Of a stretch of DNA of 64,000 nt, positions 39,171 to 50,000 are shown piece by piece. This DNA comes from Pegea sp. RAD2-039 (lineage: Eukaryota; Chordata; Thaliacea; Salpida; Salpidae). The stretch is from assembly GCA_034620365.1 (NCBI GenBank), contig JAQGEQ010000263.1, positions 1,116,001 through 1,180,000 of the forward strand, written 5' to 3'. How positions within the stretch are numbered: position 1 is the first letter of the stretch; every line of letters begins with the position of its first letter. The position numbers were made by a program, and so were the translations under genes. Under the pieces are notes generated by a model. It saw only the letters and a program-made list of their open reading frames with translations. It had not been told where the DNA came from and ran no database searches.

Positions 39171-41372
39171 ATGGAAAATTCTTGTGTTGTTTATGTAGCT
39201 TTACTAAGTTATTTAAACAAAACAGCAAAGACGTTGAAGACAAAGCAATTTGAAGTTTTGGTTTCAACACTACAAGCTAATCATGATAATTATCAGTTTG
39301 CGAAAGCTTCGTCATTATTACTTCCATCTTTTTCTTGTCAAAATGATGCACCTGAACATTTAATCCATCAAAAGATTATATCTAAAATATATGAAATTAC
39401 TTGTAAGAAACAGAACATTTGTGGTCTGAAAGTGAAAAGAATAATTTTTGCTGGTTCTAAACAAGTTACTTTAAAATGCTCTGTAACAATAATTAGGTTA
39501 TACGTGGTACCTTTGTTATGTAATTTTGATACTGAAGCACCTTGTACTTCCAAATTTATTAACTTGCCAGCTCTAAGCTCACATATAGATTCAAATTCTG
39601 ATCTCTATTCTAAAGAAGTATCAAATGCAATTAAAATGCTACAAAGTTGGATTAAAATGAAGTCAGCAAAACCCTTGGTGTTACAAACCTTATATAAATC
39701 TCCTGCTTTAGATAGAATCAAGGGCAATGTGACAAACTCAGCTTATAGTTCTGAAATAAACAGAGATTGGGTTCTTCTACAAAATAAATTAAAACCTATT
39801 GAAGCAATGAATAAACTGAAGAAAATTAATAATACTGATTATGTAATTTATAATCCACTATTTGGTAGCCAATCAGATAAACAAAAAAATATCAACTTTT
39901 TTGTTAAAAACCACTTTTTTGGTATGAAAGCACCTGATTATAGTAAAATAGTAATTCCTTCTAGAGAAAAATGGTTTAAAGGGCAAGAAAAAAGCTCTGA
40001 AATTTATGAATTAAGTTGGGAAGAAGAATTTCCTTTACATAAAGCAGCTGCATATGGAGACACACCTGCTCTTCAGGACATTTTATCATCTGATTTAAGT
40101 TATATTGATTCATGGGACAATGATGGTTGGGCTCCAATACATTACTCTTGTTGGTATGGTCATAATCAGGCAGTTAAACTGCTTCTGGAATTTGGGTGTT
40201 CTCCAAATCTTTGTAATAGAAATAAAACAAGCTTGTTACACTTAGCAGCTGGCTGTGGCCATTATCAAGTCTTAAAGATTTTATCAGAGCATCCATTAAT
40301 AGATAGACATGTTATTGATGGTAGAGATCGTTCAGTGATTGAGTGCTGTGAACAGATCAAGTCAAAAGATTGGCAGAAATGTGTCTTGGTTCTGAAGGAG
40401 CTTAATCATAAACCATACCCAAAATTAATTATCCATCGAATGGATGGAAGTGAAAAAACTTTAGAAGTAAGAAATGGAAGTAATACCAAAGTTGGTGATA
40501 TAATCAACTCATTAAATCTGTTAGATGCACGACAATATTTCTCTTTATGGATAACTTCAAAAAGTTTACATTTGCAATTAAAAGAAGATCATAGTCCTTT
40601 AGTTGAGATTGAAAATTGGGTAAATGCTTTATATCAATTAAGTGGTCTACCTTGGCTTCAGTGTTTATCAGAAAAAGCTAGGTTAGTTTTAAAGCGAGAT
40701 GTTAAACTATTACCAGCAATTGAAGAAAATGTTAGTGATATTTTTGCAATACGTCTTTTATATGAAGAAGCACATGCTCAAGTTTTAAGAGGATTGTACA
40801 CATGTACAGATCAAGTAATAATTGCGATGGCTGCTATATCAATCAGAATGTATTTTGGTCCATATAATATTAAGAAACCTAAAATAACGTTTTTTGATGA
40901 TGAAATTTTAAGACAAGTTTTACCAGTCTGTAAACTGTTGAATCGTTCTGTTAATTGGCCTCAAAGGTTGTTAACAGAATATAGAGAGATTTCACAGCAT
41001 GGTCCTGGAGAAATTTCTCAACTTCAGCTTTTGTATTTAAGATATTGTTGGACACAGATAGCTACATATGGCTGTGCATTTTTTACAGGATATGCTTATG
41101 CAACGAGACAGGTTGGTGAAGAACGAATTCAAAAAGTTGTCCCACTATATATTGGAATAAATTATAGAGGCATACATTTTGTAAAAGTTGAAAATAAAGC
41201 TCTATTAGTGTCTGTAAACTACCTGACTTTGACTTGGCAATTAAGGGAAGAAGAAGATGTTTTTCAAATCCGTACAACTGATCAAAAGATCAATATGATT
41301 ATACATACCCCACAAGCTGCATTTGTCTGTGGACTTATGAATAAGTTAAAAAAGAATTTGAATCTAACCTGA
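39171..41372 (+). CDS. KRIT1: KRIT1 / CCM1 scaffold protein on a single exon
   Basis: KRIT1 is the cerebral cavernous malformation 1 scaffold that binds Rap1, ICAP1 and CCM2 and controls junctions and Rho signalling. The uninterrupted frame encodes 733 residues from the first in-frame ATG (human 736). The order is as in human KRIT1: an N-terminal region corresponding to the Nudix-like domain (1-170), three NPxY-type sites, ankyrin repeats (about 288-410, with WAPIHYSCWYG and SLLHLAAGCGH) and a C-terminal FERM domain (about 415-733, including QYFSLWITSKSLHLQLK and YGCAFFTGYAYATRQ). The middle site is intact, Asn228-Pro-Leu-Phe. The first is Asn189-Ser-Ala-Tyr and the third Asn247-His-Phe-Phe, both lacking the proline; their spacing exactly matches human 192, 231 and 250. 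GAPDYSKI-like KAPDYSKIVIP follows. The absence of introns contrasts with every other protein gene here. Confidence 0.95.
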   Translation: MENSCVVYVALLSYLNKTAKTLKTKQFEVLVSTLQANHDNYQFAKASSLLLPSFSCQNDAPEHLIHQKIISKIYEITCKKQNICGLKVKRIIFAGSKQVTLKCSVTIIRLYVVPLLCNFDTEAPCTSKFINLPALSSHIDSNSDLYSKEVSNAIKMLQSWIKMKSAKPLVLQTLYKSPALDRIKGNVTNSAYSSEINRDWVLLQNKLKPIEAMNKLKKINNTDYVIYNPLFGSQSDKQKNINFFVKNHFFGMKAPDYSKIVIPSREKWFKGQEKSSEIYELSWEEEFPLHKAAAYGDTPALQDILSSDLSYIDSWDNDGWAPIHYSCWYGHNQAVKLLLEFGCSPNLCNRNKTSLLHLAAGCGHYQVLKILSEHPLIDRHVIDGRDRSVIECCEQIKSKDWQKCVLVLKELNHKPYPKLIIHRMDGSEKTLEVRNGSNTKVGDIINSLNLLDARQYFSLWITSKSLHLQLKEDHSPLVEIENWVNALYQLSGLPWLQCLSEKARLVLKRDVKLLPAIEENVSDIFAIRLLYEEAHAQVLRGLYTCTDQVIIAMAAISIRMYFGPYNIKKPKITFFDDEILRQVLPVCKLLNRSVNWPQRLLTEYREISQHGPGEISQLQLLYLRYCWTQIATYGCAFFTGYAYATRQVGEERIQKVVPLYIGINYRGIHFVKVENKALLVSVNYLTLTWQLREEEDVFQIRTTDQKINMIIHTPQAAFVCGLMNKLKKNLNLT

Positions 41373-41979
41373 TTATATAGTCTTTGATACATTTTTTTAA
41401 ACTTATGTTTTATTCTAAGTAATCTAAGCTTGAGTGATAGTTATGATTTGAATTCCTAATTTATATATTTTGAATAAGCAGGTTACTTTTCAAAATTTTA
41501 ATTATTATGAAAATAAAAATTATATGTGGCAGTAACAATTACACTAATAAATATTTAATTTTAAAAACATTCCCTTTACTAATAGGTGTTGTTAATTATT
41601 TATTTTTAAAGTAAATTTGTTTGGTTTCTTTTATAAAGGAATTATTTTATATCATATGCTTCATAAAATATTTTTCATTTATTTTGTTTTATTTAAAGTT
41701 CTTAAAGTTTTCAATACTATTTTCTTACTTTTTTATAAATAACATTATGCATCTATATATATGTTTCTTATTGTTTTTTTTTCCTGATATTTTGCTAAGC
41801 TGTAGTTTAAATATTGTTCATAAGTTTTAACTTAGTTTTTGTAAAAAACACTTTGTATGTTTTTATGAAAATAATATTGATGTTGTTTTTTATGTTTTTG
41901 ATTTTTTTTGTTGTAAAATGGAATGATAAATCTTACTGATAGTTTCTTAATGAAGGCTTTTGAATAGGACTTCTACAGA
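41373..41979. other. Spacer between KRIT1 and TYW2
   Basis: About 600 bp of T-rich sequence holding the KRIT1 3' UTR and presumably the TYW2 promoter. The plus-strand hydrophobic open frame at 41621-41830 is a by-product of the T-rich composition and not a gene. Confidence 0.5.
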
Positions 41980-43528
41980 ATGGTTGGGAAGGAAACTCTA
42001 GTAAAAAAAGTGAATTTCAAATCTCTAAGACATAAAGCTCTTTTTTCTAACAAAGTTTTTAATTATAGAAATTTGCTGAAGTTTTACAAAATTTGGCTGA
42101 ATCTCAAAATATTACCCTGCCACCCTTACTTCAAGAACATATCCCCAAAAAATGGGAAAAACATGGTGACTTAATTCTATTTCCACAAGGCACATTTGAA
42201 GACAAAATTTGGAGTTGTTTTGGTGACAAAAACTTATTCATAAATCTTTTAAATAGCTCATTATTTAATAAAATTGAGACTGGAAAGTTTTTTAAAATGT
42301 TCAGATTAAAGCTTGATGATAGACTTTTTAAGCATTCTCGTTTTTACAGTTTTTTAAGATTTGAAAATCCTGAAATTTGTTGTTACAGATAAGAAGTTAT
42401 TATGGAATGAAATAGCAAAGTTTTTGAAAGTTCAAAGACTTGCAAAGCAAGATCGGATCCAGTCAAACTGTTTTAGAAGTCCCAAGGTGTCAATGATATT
42501 AGGGAGTGACCCTTGGGTAGTTCACATAGATAACAAAATCAAGTCAGACATCCTGTTTTCACAAATTGTTTCAAAAGTTATTTAAAATCCAGTTTAAGTT
42601 TTAAATTTTTTCAAAGAAAAATAGATTTTTGTTATTTGTGTTTGTTAAGTATTTAAATAAGAGTTTATTTTTAGGTACTCGTTTAATGTCACAAAATGTA
42701 TGTTTTCTTCTGGTAACATTACTGAAAAAATGAGAATGGCAGCACTTGATTGCTCTGATCAAATTGTGGTTGACATGTTTGCAGGTTAAGCATATTAATT
42801 AGCTTCTTAATTAAATGTTGAAATACTAATTGGCTAATAAATTAGGAAATGTATCATTCGTCTAAGATAGAAAATCATTTTGTAACAGTTATGTTTTGTA
42901 GGAATCGGTTATTTTACACTTCCTTTATTAGTCCATGCAAAAGCTAAACATGTGTTTGCTTGTGAATGGAATCCAGACGCAGTAGAGGCCTTGAAGAAGA
43001 ATACAAAGTTAAATAAAGTTTCAGAACGATGCACTATACTAGAAGGAGATAATAGGATAGTAAGTTTTCAATACTCAGCTATTTGATGAAAAAAAAACTA
43101 TAAAACCGTAATATCTGAAATAATTGAAATTAAATTTTATTGAAATTCAGGTTGTTTCTGATGATATAAAAGCTGATAGGATATTAATGGGATTGATACC
43201 AACAGCTGAAATGAGTTATGAAGCAGCTTGTAAGATACTTAATCCAATTTCTGGAGGATGGATTCATATTCATGGTAATGTTGACTCTGCAGCAGCATCA
43301 AGTTGTCAAAAATACTCGGAATCAAACCAATTACCAAGTTGTAACAAAACTTTGACAAAATCCTGGTTGTATTGGTCATTGTCAACACGAGAAAAAATTG
43401 AAAGTATTTTAAAGTCGCAAACTTCAAAACATTGGAATGTAAAAATCAAACACATAGAGAGAGTTAAATCTTATGCTCCTCGAGTAGATCATCTTGTTGT
43501 AGATCTGAAATGCATGCCGCTCAATTAG
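41980..43528 (+). CDS. TYW2: tRNA wybutosine-synthesizing protein 2 (aminocarboxypropyltransferase)
   Basis: TYW2 (TRMT12) moves the 3-amino-3-carboxypropyl group from S-adenosylmethionine to the tricyclic base at position 37 of tRNA-Phe on the way to wybutosine. Six exons are read: 41980-42000, 42069-42222, 42389-42542, 42675-42784, 42902-43059 and 43151-43528. They total 975 nt (324 residues; human 448). Landmarks are PKKWEKHGDLILFPQG, VQRLAKQDRI, FNVTKCMFSSGNITEK, the SAM-binding motif I DMFAGIGYFTLP (about 143-154), CEWNPDAVEALKKN, RILMGLIPTAE and the C-terminal VKSYAPRVDHLVVDL. The first, 21-nt exon is the least certain part. The N-terminal region present in human TRMT12 is missing or lies on unseen upstream exons. 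It follows KRIT1 on the same strand by 0.6 kb. Confidence 0.92.
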
Positions 43529-46500
43529 TCACATTTATTATCACTTTTTTAAGTCAAATTTATGAAAACTCTAGCATTAGTTTCTTCTTTAAATACACAT
43601 AAGATAGGAATTTATGGTTTAATCGCAATTCTTTCTTGTTTTGCTGAATTATATATTTCTCTGAAATACTTTTATCTTGACTTTATACAATGAGATTATT
43701 AATTTACTTCAAACCATAAAGCTCGAACAGCTTTTAGTTTTTATATAATTTCTCACAATACTTTAGAAAGATGAAATCATCGGCTAATTGTTTATAGATG
43801 TTTTTCAAATGAAAAGTTCTTATGATTTACATTTTATTTCTTCTAAGAAAGTTTTGGTTTCAGGTACATCAATTTAAAATTGTTTTTAAAAATCAATAAA
43901 TGTTTTAATAAATATAAATTAACTTAAGTAGTTAGCAAAAAACTTTAAACAAATATAACTAAATAATAATGAAGTATTTTTAATTACATTTAGTTAATTA
44001 GCTATTACTAAGTCACTTAGAAAATTATTGCTCAATTGTAGGACACAATTACATTGTAATTAAATTTAAGTGGTTTTATCATTAATTTTCAATGGCTATC
44101 AAGCCGTAAAAAGCAAGTTCACTAGGCATGGAAGAAAGCTGCACGCAGTTTCAGGATTTTTCGATGGTTGCAAAAAGACTAATTAACTTTTTATAGCCAA
44201 GTCATTATTGGAAAAATTTGAAACTAACAATTTTTACAAGTATACTCAAGAATGGTTCAATTCAATCTTATTAACTCCTACTATGTTATATAAAAACGAA
44301 TCTGTTTATGTTTTAGTTCTCAAACAAAACTTTAAAGTTTGCACAGAGATTTATCACGTTTTTCAGCTGACTAATTCAAAAGCTATTTCTTAATTGCTTG
44401 ATTATTTATAAAGTTATTTCTAATGAAATTTTAATAATTAGTTTCCAATAAAAACAGTTGAATCTAAATTCACATAATCCTCAATTTGTGGGGATCAGCA
44501 TGACTCTGTTCAAAGAAAAACTTGTTTAGAAAATAGTTTTTAGGTTATTTCAAAGATTTTTACTTCAAAAATCAAAAAATTGTGAAATTCTGAAAATTTT
44601 GCTCATCAATAAACATTTAGTTCAGGACCTAATGATTGTCTAAAAATAGAGAAATAAAAGAAATTTCTTATTAGCTAAATAAAATTTGCGACATAAATCA
44701 CTTGAGTTTAGTGTGGGGCATATTTTAAAAATTCACTTTAAATTCATTTATTTAGCTTTTGTATTTACTTTAACTATCGCAGTTAGTATTAAGTTCTTTG
44801 GTTCTCTAAAAAATTTTATGAGAAACAGAAAAACTTTGACCTGGCTGAATATTTTCAGTGTTTTCATCATACCTTTTGCTGAGTCACAAGTATCTAATTT
44901 ATTTGCTTTTTCAACAAGGTATTATTAGTTTTTATAAATGCAAATGAATTATACACTGAAATAGTTTTATGTATATATAAAAACATTGAAATTTTTCAAA
45001 AAAATTGACTATAGTAAAGTTGATAGTAATTGATTTAACTAAATACTTACAGTTGTCTGTAATAAAGGAAATATAGTTTTTCACTAAAATATCATTTTAT
45101 TCTAAAGTTTATAAGCATGAAACTGTTAATGAAATTGTCATTAATTACAGAATAATTCAAAATGAGTTTAAAAAAATTGGGTTATTATAGAGCTATAACT
45201 CTTGACAAATTCATTAAGATATCTTGATAAACTCATACATTATAATAAAGACCTCTCAGTTAAGTGAGAACTTATCATGAATTAGTTATCAACTTAAAAA
45301 ATTTCTTCTCTGTCATAGTTCAGTTTAGACTATTATTGACAATTAATATAAGATTGAAAAATAAATAAAGCTCCATTTAGTGCTGGGCTTTAAATTTTTA
45401 GATGGATTATATTAGATAATAAATTTTGACAAATTAATTAAACTTGAAAATATTAAACAAAAATTTCTTTTTTTTGAAAAATTTGTTTCACTCATTTATG
45501 AATTTATAAACAACTTAAATGGAAAATTACTTCCTAATACCGTTTCTATATAAAAAAAATAAACTTTATTTGCAGAGTGTTTCAATGCAAGTTGTTTTAT
45601 AAGTTTTAATACAAGGCACAAAGCGAAAAGAAAGTAAAGAGTATGATAACATTATAAGAGAATAATAGCAAGTTTATAATATATTCATCGCCAAAAACCA
45701 GTGGCCAACTCTTAATCAGGATAGCGTTAGACAGTGGGAGACACTGATGAGTATATTATTCAAATGATAAGTTAGGGATAAATAATTGAGCTTAAAATTA
45801 TAATTCATACTCAAGATCAATAAAAGTTTTTTGAATAGCAGAAAGAAGTATACAAAAAGGCTAAGTTAAGTTAAAAAGAAGTATAAATAGAAAAAGAAAC
45901 TTGCTAAACATTTAAGAAAACTTGAAATAGTTAAAATGTGATATTATGTGTTAGAAAGCAATATAATGAGCTGAAATTGTTGAAATAGTTAAGCAGCAGT
46001 ATATTCTACTCAAAAAGCTAAAAAAATCAAATATAGGTTAGTTTAAAAGATAGCTAGTTAACTAATCATTGGTAATAATAAGTAGTTGTATTAAGAATAC
46101 TTGAAGACATATTTTCAATACGTTAATTTAGTTGTTTTATTAGCTTGTGATATTTACGAAAATTATCTTGTTGCATATGATACACAAGATATACAGTTTC
46201 AAAGATGAAATATTTATTAAAGTACAAATTAAAATTAATCTTTGAATTATTGATTTTTGTAGGATTGTAAAGATACTTGAATTTAAATAGCATTTACTTT
46301 ACAAGTTTGAGCAAATAACTAATGAAAATGGTAACTCGATAAAAATAAGAAGACTTTTAGAGCAGCAAATTAATGATGAAAACGAAATGCTGCTCAATCA
46401 CAAACTTTTCAAGAAGTAAACGCAGTTTAATTCTACTTTAAAAAAATTGAAACAACAAAAATAAATTCTAGTTATTTCAGCTTATCAGCAAACCTATTAT

Positions 46501-47041
46501 TTCGAATACGGAACTAATTTTTTTGTTGTAATGAAAATTGTTGTCTTCAGAGAATTTAAAGCATATCTGCCGAAGAAATTTTAAATCCAAAAACTCAAAA
46601 AACAAGTTCTCCAGTTCACTAGAGTTGTTTATGGTCTTAGCAACTAAATGCATGAACAGCTAAAACTTTGACAAGATTCATTTGCTAGTAAACAGATCTC
46701 TGGTGAGGTCATCTATAAGATGTAAACATGTTTTAATGAAGTTAGATTTTATACTACAGATGTTCTTAATCATTTAAATGAGACTTAAAAATCGCTAATA
46801 TTTACTTACATAATCAAAAGTTTTGAATTAAAAGTACTCAATATAAATTACTACCGGTTGTCGTGAAACCCTTTTAGGATATTACTTTTTCTACAATGAG
46901 TAAATTATGTAATATAAGTTTTCAAGTAATGACCTGACAGCATGAAATATAAGAGAAATTATTAAGTTCTAAGTATACTGCTGTTGATTTTATTTAAACT
47001 GATAATTACTTGTTCAAATAAAGACTAGACTGTTGATGAGC
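43529..47041. other. Intergenic region between TYW2 and the aryl hydrocarbon receptor
   Basis: About 3.5 kb of AT-rich sequence between two genes that converge on it. Short open frames such as 44208-44393 and 44686-44928 show no conserved motif or splice context. I see no repeat family, RNA gene or other feature in it. Confidence 0.5.
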
Positions 47042-50000
47042 TTAATCTTGTGAAAAGTCTGAAACAAATTCATCACTCGTAATGTTAGAACCACAAGATG
47101 ATATGTTCATCATGGTAGGAGACGGATTGTTGCTAGACTAAAAAGGAAATATGCAAAATAAGCCACTTTCTCAACAATTACTGACAATTCTAATTGTTAT
47201 GTAAATTTTAGCCTTGTATTTGTAAAAATAAAAATATGTTGTATCTATTAGTATATATTAGTTTTTCTATGAAATTAGAAAAATGATTAAGCAATTTTAC
47301 CATGTACAAATTCATTCTTGTTTCTGGAGATACTTGGTTGTCTGGTTGTAAGGCTGAACTGAATACTAAAAAAATTATGTATATTAAACTTTTGATGTTT
47401 TTGCTGAATATGAATCGATATTTTTTAGTCTTTTTTAATAGCTTTTAAATTTCGACTTTTAATGTTACTTTTGTATTATTTTATATTTTTCATCAATACT
47501 TTTTATTCCTAATTTTATTTTCTATCTCAGCGATGCTTGCAATATTTTTGTGTATGTTCTTAGCATTTGTGTTTAGTGGCTCGGAAAAAGTTACGCTTGA
47601 TCTCATAGCAGCTACGTTATCAGATAATTTTGGTCTTCAAAAAATCCCTTATAATGTTGTTTTATCAAACTAAAAACTTTGTTGTAACTTATTTTAGAAA
47701 TAACTTGATCAAAAGATATGAAAAACTTTTTATACTTCTTCTGTTGCTTTGATTCATCGTTCTATTTATTCCATTTGTCGTCAACTGGTTGTTTTCTTTG
47801 AAATACATAGTCGCTTTGTTTGAAATATTTGAAGTCTAAAAACAGTTTAAGAAGTTTTTTTTATCATCTAATACTAATAATTAGTTTGTTTTTAAATAAT
47901 TTAAAACTTATCAATTGGTTTTATTTAATTATTTTACAGCTCGACCTTGATTCTATCAGTTATGAATTAGTAAATTTTAAAATCTCAGTTATTTTGAATT
48001 GACTTGTACAAAAAAAATTATTGCTATATTACTTTTAGATGGTTTAAGCAATTGCACGATATTGCTTAAATATAATATCTAGACAAAACCACAAAGTTCA
48101 GTTTTCAAAACTCAAAGTTATCAACTGTTTAAATAGTTAAAACTTTTTTAAATACTGTTTTAGTTTAAGCAAAAGTTTGTATAAAATGAATCAAAGTTGT
48201 ATAACTCAAGCAAATACAATTAAGTAACATAAAATAATGAATAATATATCTTAAATGAAAACTAAGTTATTACCTGGTTAAGCATTTCAACTTGATCTAA
48301 ATTAAAACTGGTGGTTTCTTCAGGATGACTTAAAAGATCAATACTACAGAACTTGCTGAGACCTTCATTTGTATGATTGTTTGTAATATCGTTTCCATTT
48401 GTGTAATCAGACATTTTTTCTCCTATGCGCGTCTAAATTAAGAATAGATTTATTTCTTCACAAAATTATTGAAAATATAAATTGTATTTATTGAGAAAAG
48501 GTCTTTTGTATTATTTATTCTTAACAGGTTAAATATTTCTTGGAAAATGACACATCAGATTTTATTGTAAAAATAAAGACAACAATTCAGCAGTGATAAC
48601 CAATTTTGTTAGTTTAGTACTTTATAAAAAGAAGTTATTTTTCTGATTTGGAATATTAAAAAGCACTTACTCTAATATTAGACGGTATTAATAAATTTTG
48701 CTGGGAATTATTCAAACTTTGCTGCGTCAATTGATGTGATTGGTAATAAGCAGAATGGTGCTTTTGGCTTGATTGCATGGCTGAAACTGGTCTTATAAAA
48801 TCATTATTTGGCGCTTGTTGTAGCTGAGAGTTAAATTGATATACAGATTGCTGATTCATTGAAGGAGATATCATCTGATTGATATTCCAGTAAGGAGGTG
48901 AAATTGATTGACTATTGAAGTTTATGTTTGTCCTTGAGTGGTTGTTAACTACATTGTTATTTCTTAGAGATTGAACATTCTGATTTGATTCAAATAAACT
49001 CTTCTGTTGCGCTTTTATTACATTTGGTTGATAAGGAGGATTCACTATATGATTTAATTCATTGCTTGCATGCGAGTCTGGCGATATCTGCATCAAAATC
49101 TCCGGAGATTCCTGTTTGTTGTTATATTGCACTACCCTTGGACCAGGCCGATTGCTGACAGGAAGGTGGCACAAAGGTGGAGGTTCTATAACTTCTAGAT
49201 TTTCTGACGAAGTAGAGGGTGGGTTCGATAAGCTTTGCGATGAAGTTGATGGAATAGATGAACGATCAAAGTAGAGTTTATTACTGTTTAAGCTGGGTGT
49301 TTCCAAGTTGACATAGTCTTCAGTTTCTTGAGGTAGAGTAGATTCTTCATCATTATCTATCATATATTTTGAATTTCCAGATCCAATACTATAATAGATA
49401 GTCCCAAAATCGTTTGAATTGAGCGATAAAAGGTCTTGGTTCTCTTGCTCTAAAGATAACAGCCCGCCAGTTACACTTTTATACATATCATCATAAACAG
49501 ATCTTCTTTCATTTTCTTCCATGTAGATATTATTTGATTGTAAGTTTTGTGCTTCGAGTAAAGAAGGTTGCTTTGTAGTTTGGTTGTTTGGTGATGGTTT
49601 AAACTGGTTATTGTTATCTAATTTTGAACGTTTAGATGGTGGTTCGTATGCTTGTTCAATTGGTGGTGAATTTAAATGATGGTGTGATTTTTTTCGTGCT
49701 TCTGGTTGCGTTTTACTACTAGGGTTGTAGTCATCATACAAAATTGCATGGCCTGTGAATTCAAAGCGAAAACGATCATTCCGTTTCTTCATATGCTCAA
49801 ATCCTTCTTGATCACTGAAAAATTAATTCATTTGCAGATTATTCATAAGCAAAAAGAACTTGATATTCTTCAATATTAGATGAAATTTATAACTAGAAGC
49901 TCATGTTACATCAACCTGGCAACATGGAACTTAATATCACAAGCAATTTTTTGAAAGAAATAAGAATGTTTTTTAAAGTATATTGTCAAAGTTAAGTGAT

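Noticed and set aside
41621-41830. Hydrophobic 69-codon frame between KRIT1 and TYW2
   Set aside because: Its Phe/Leu/Tyr-rich content follows from T-rich DNA; no conservation, start context or splice partner.
44208-44928. Two short plus frames downstream of TYW2
   Set aside because: No motif, homology or splice signals; the second looks membrane-like only because of T-rich codons.
47820-48002. 60-codon plus frame in an AHR intron
   Set aside because: Composition-driven open frame on the strand opposite to the gene, without any support.
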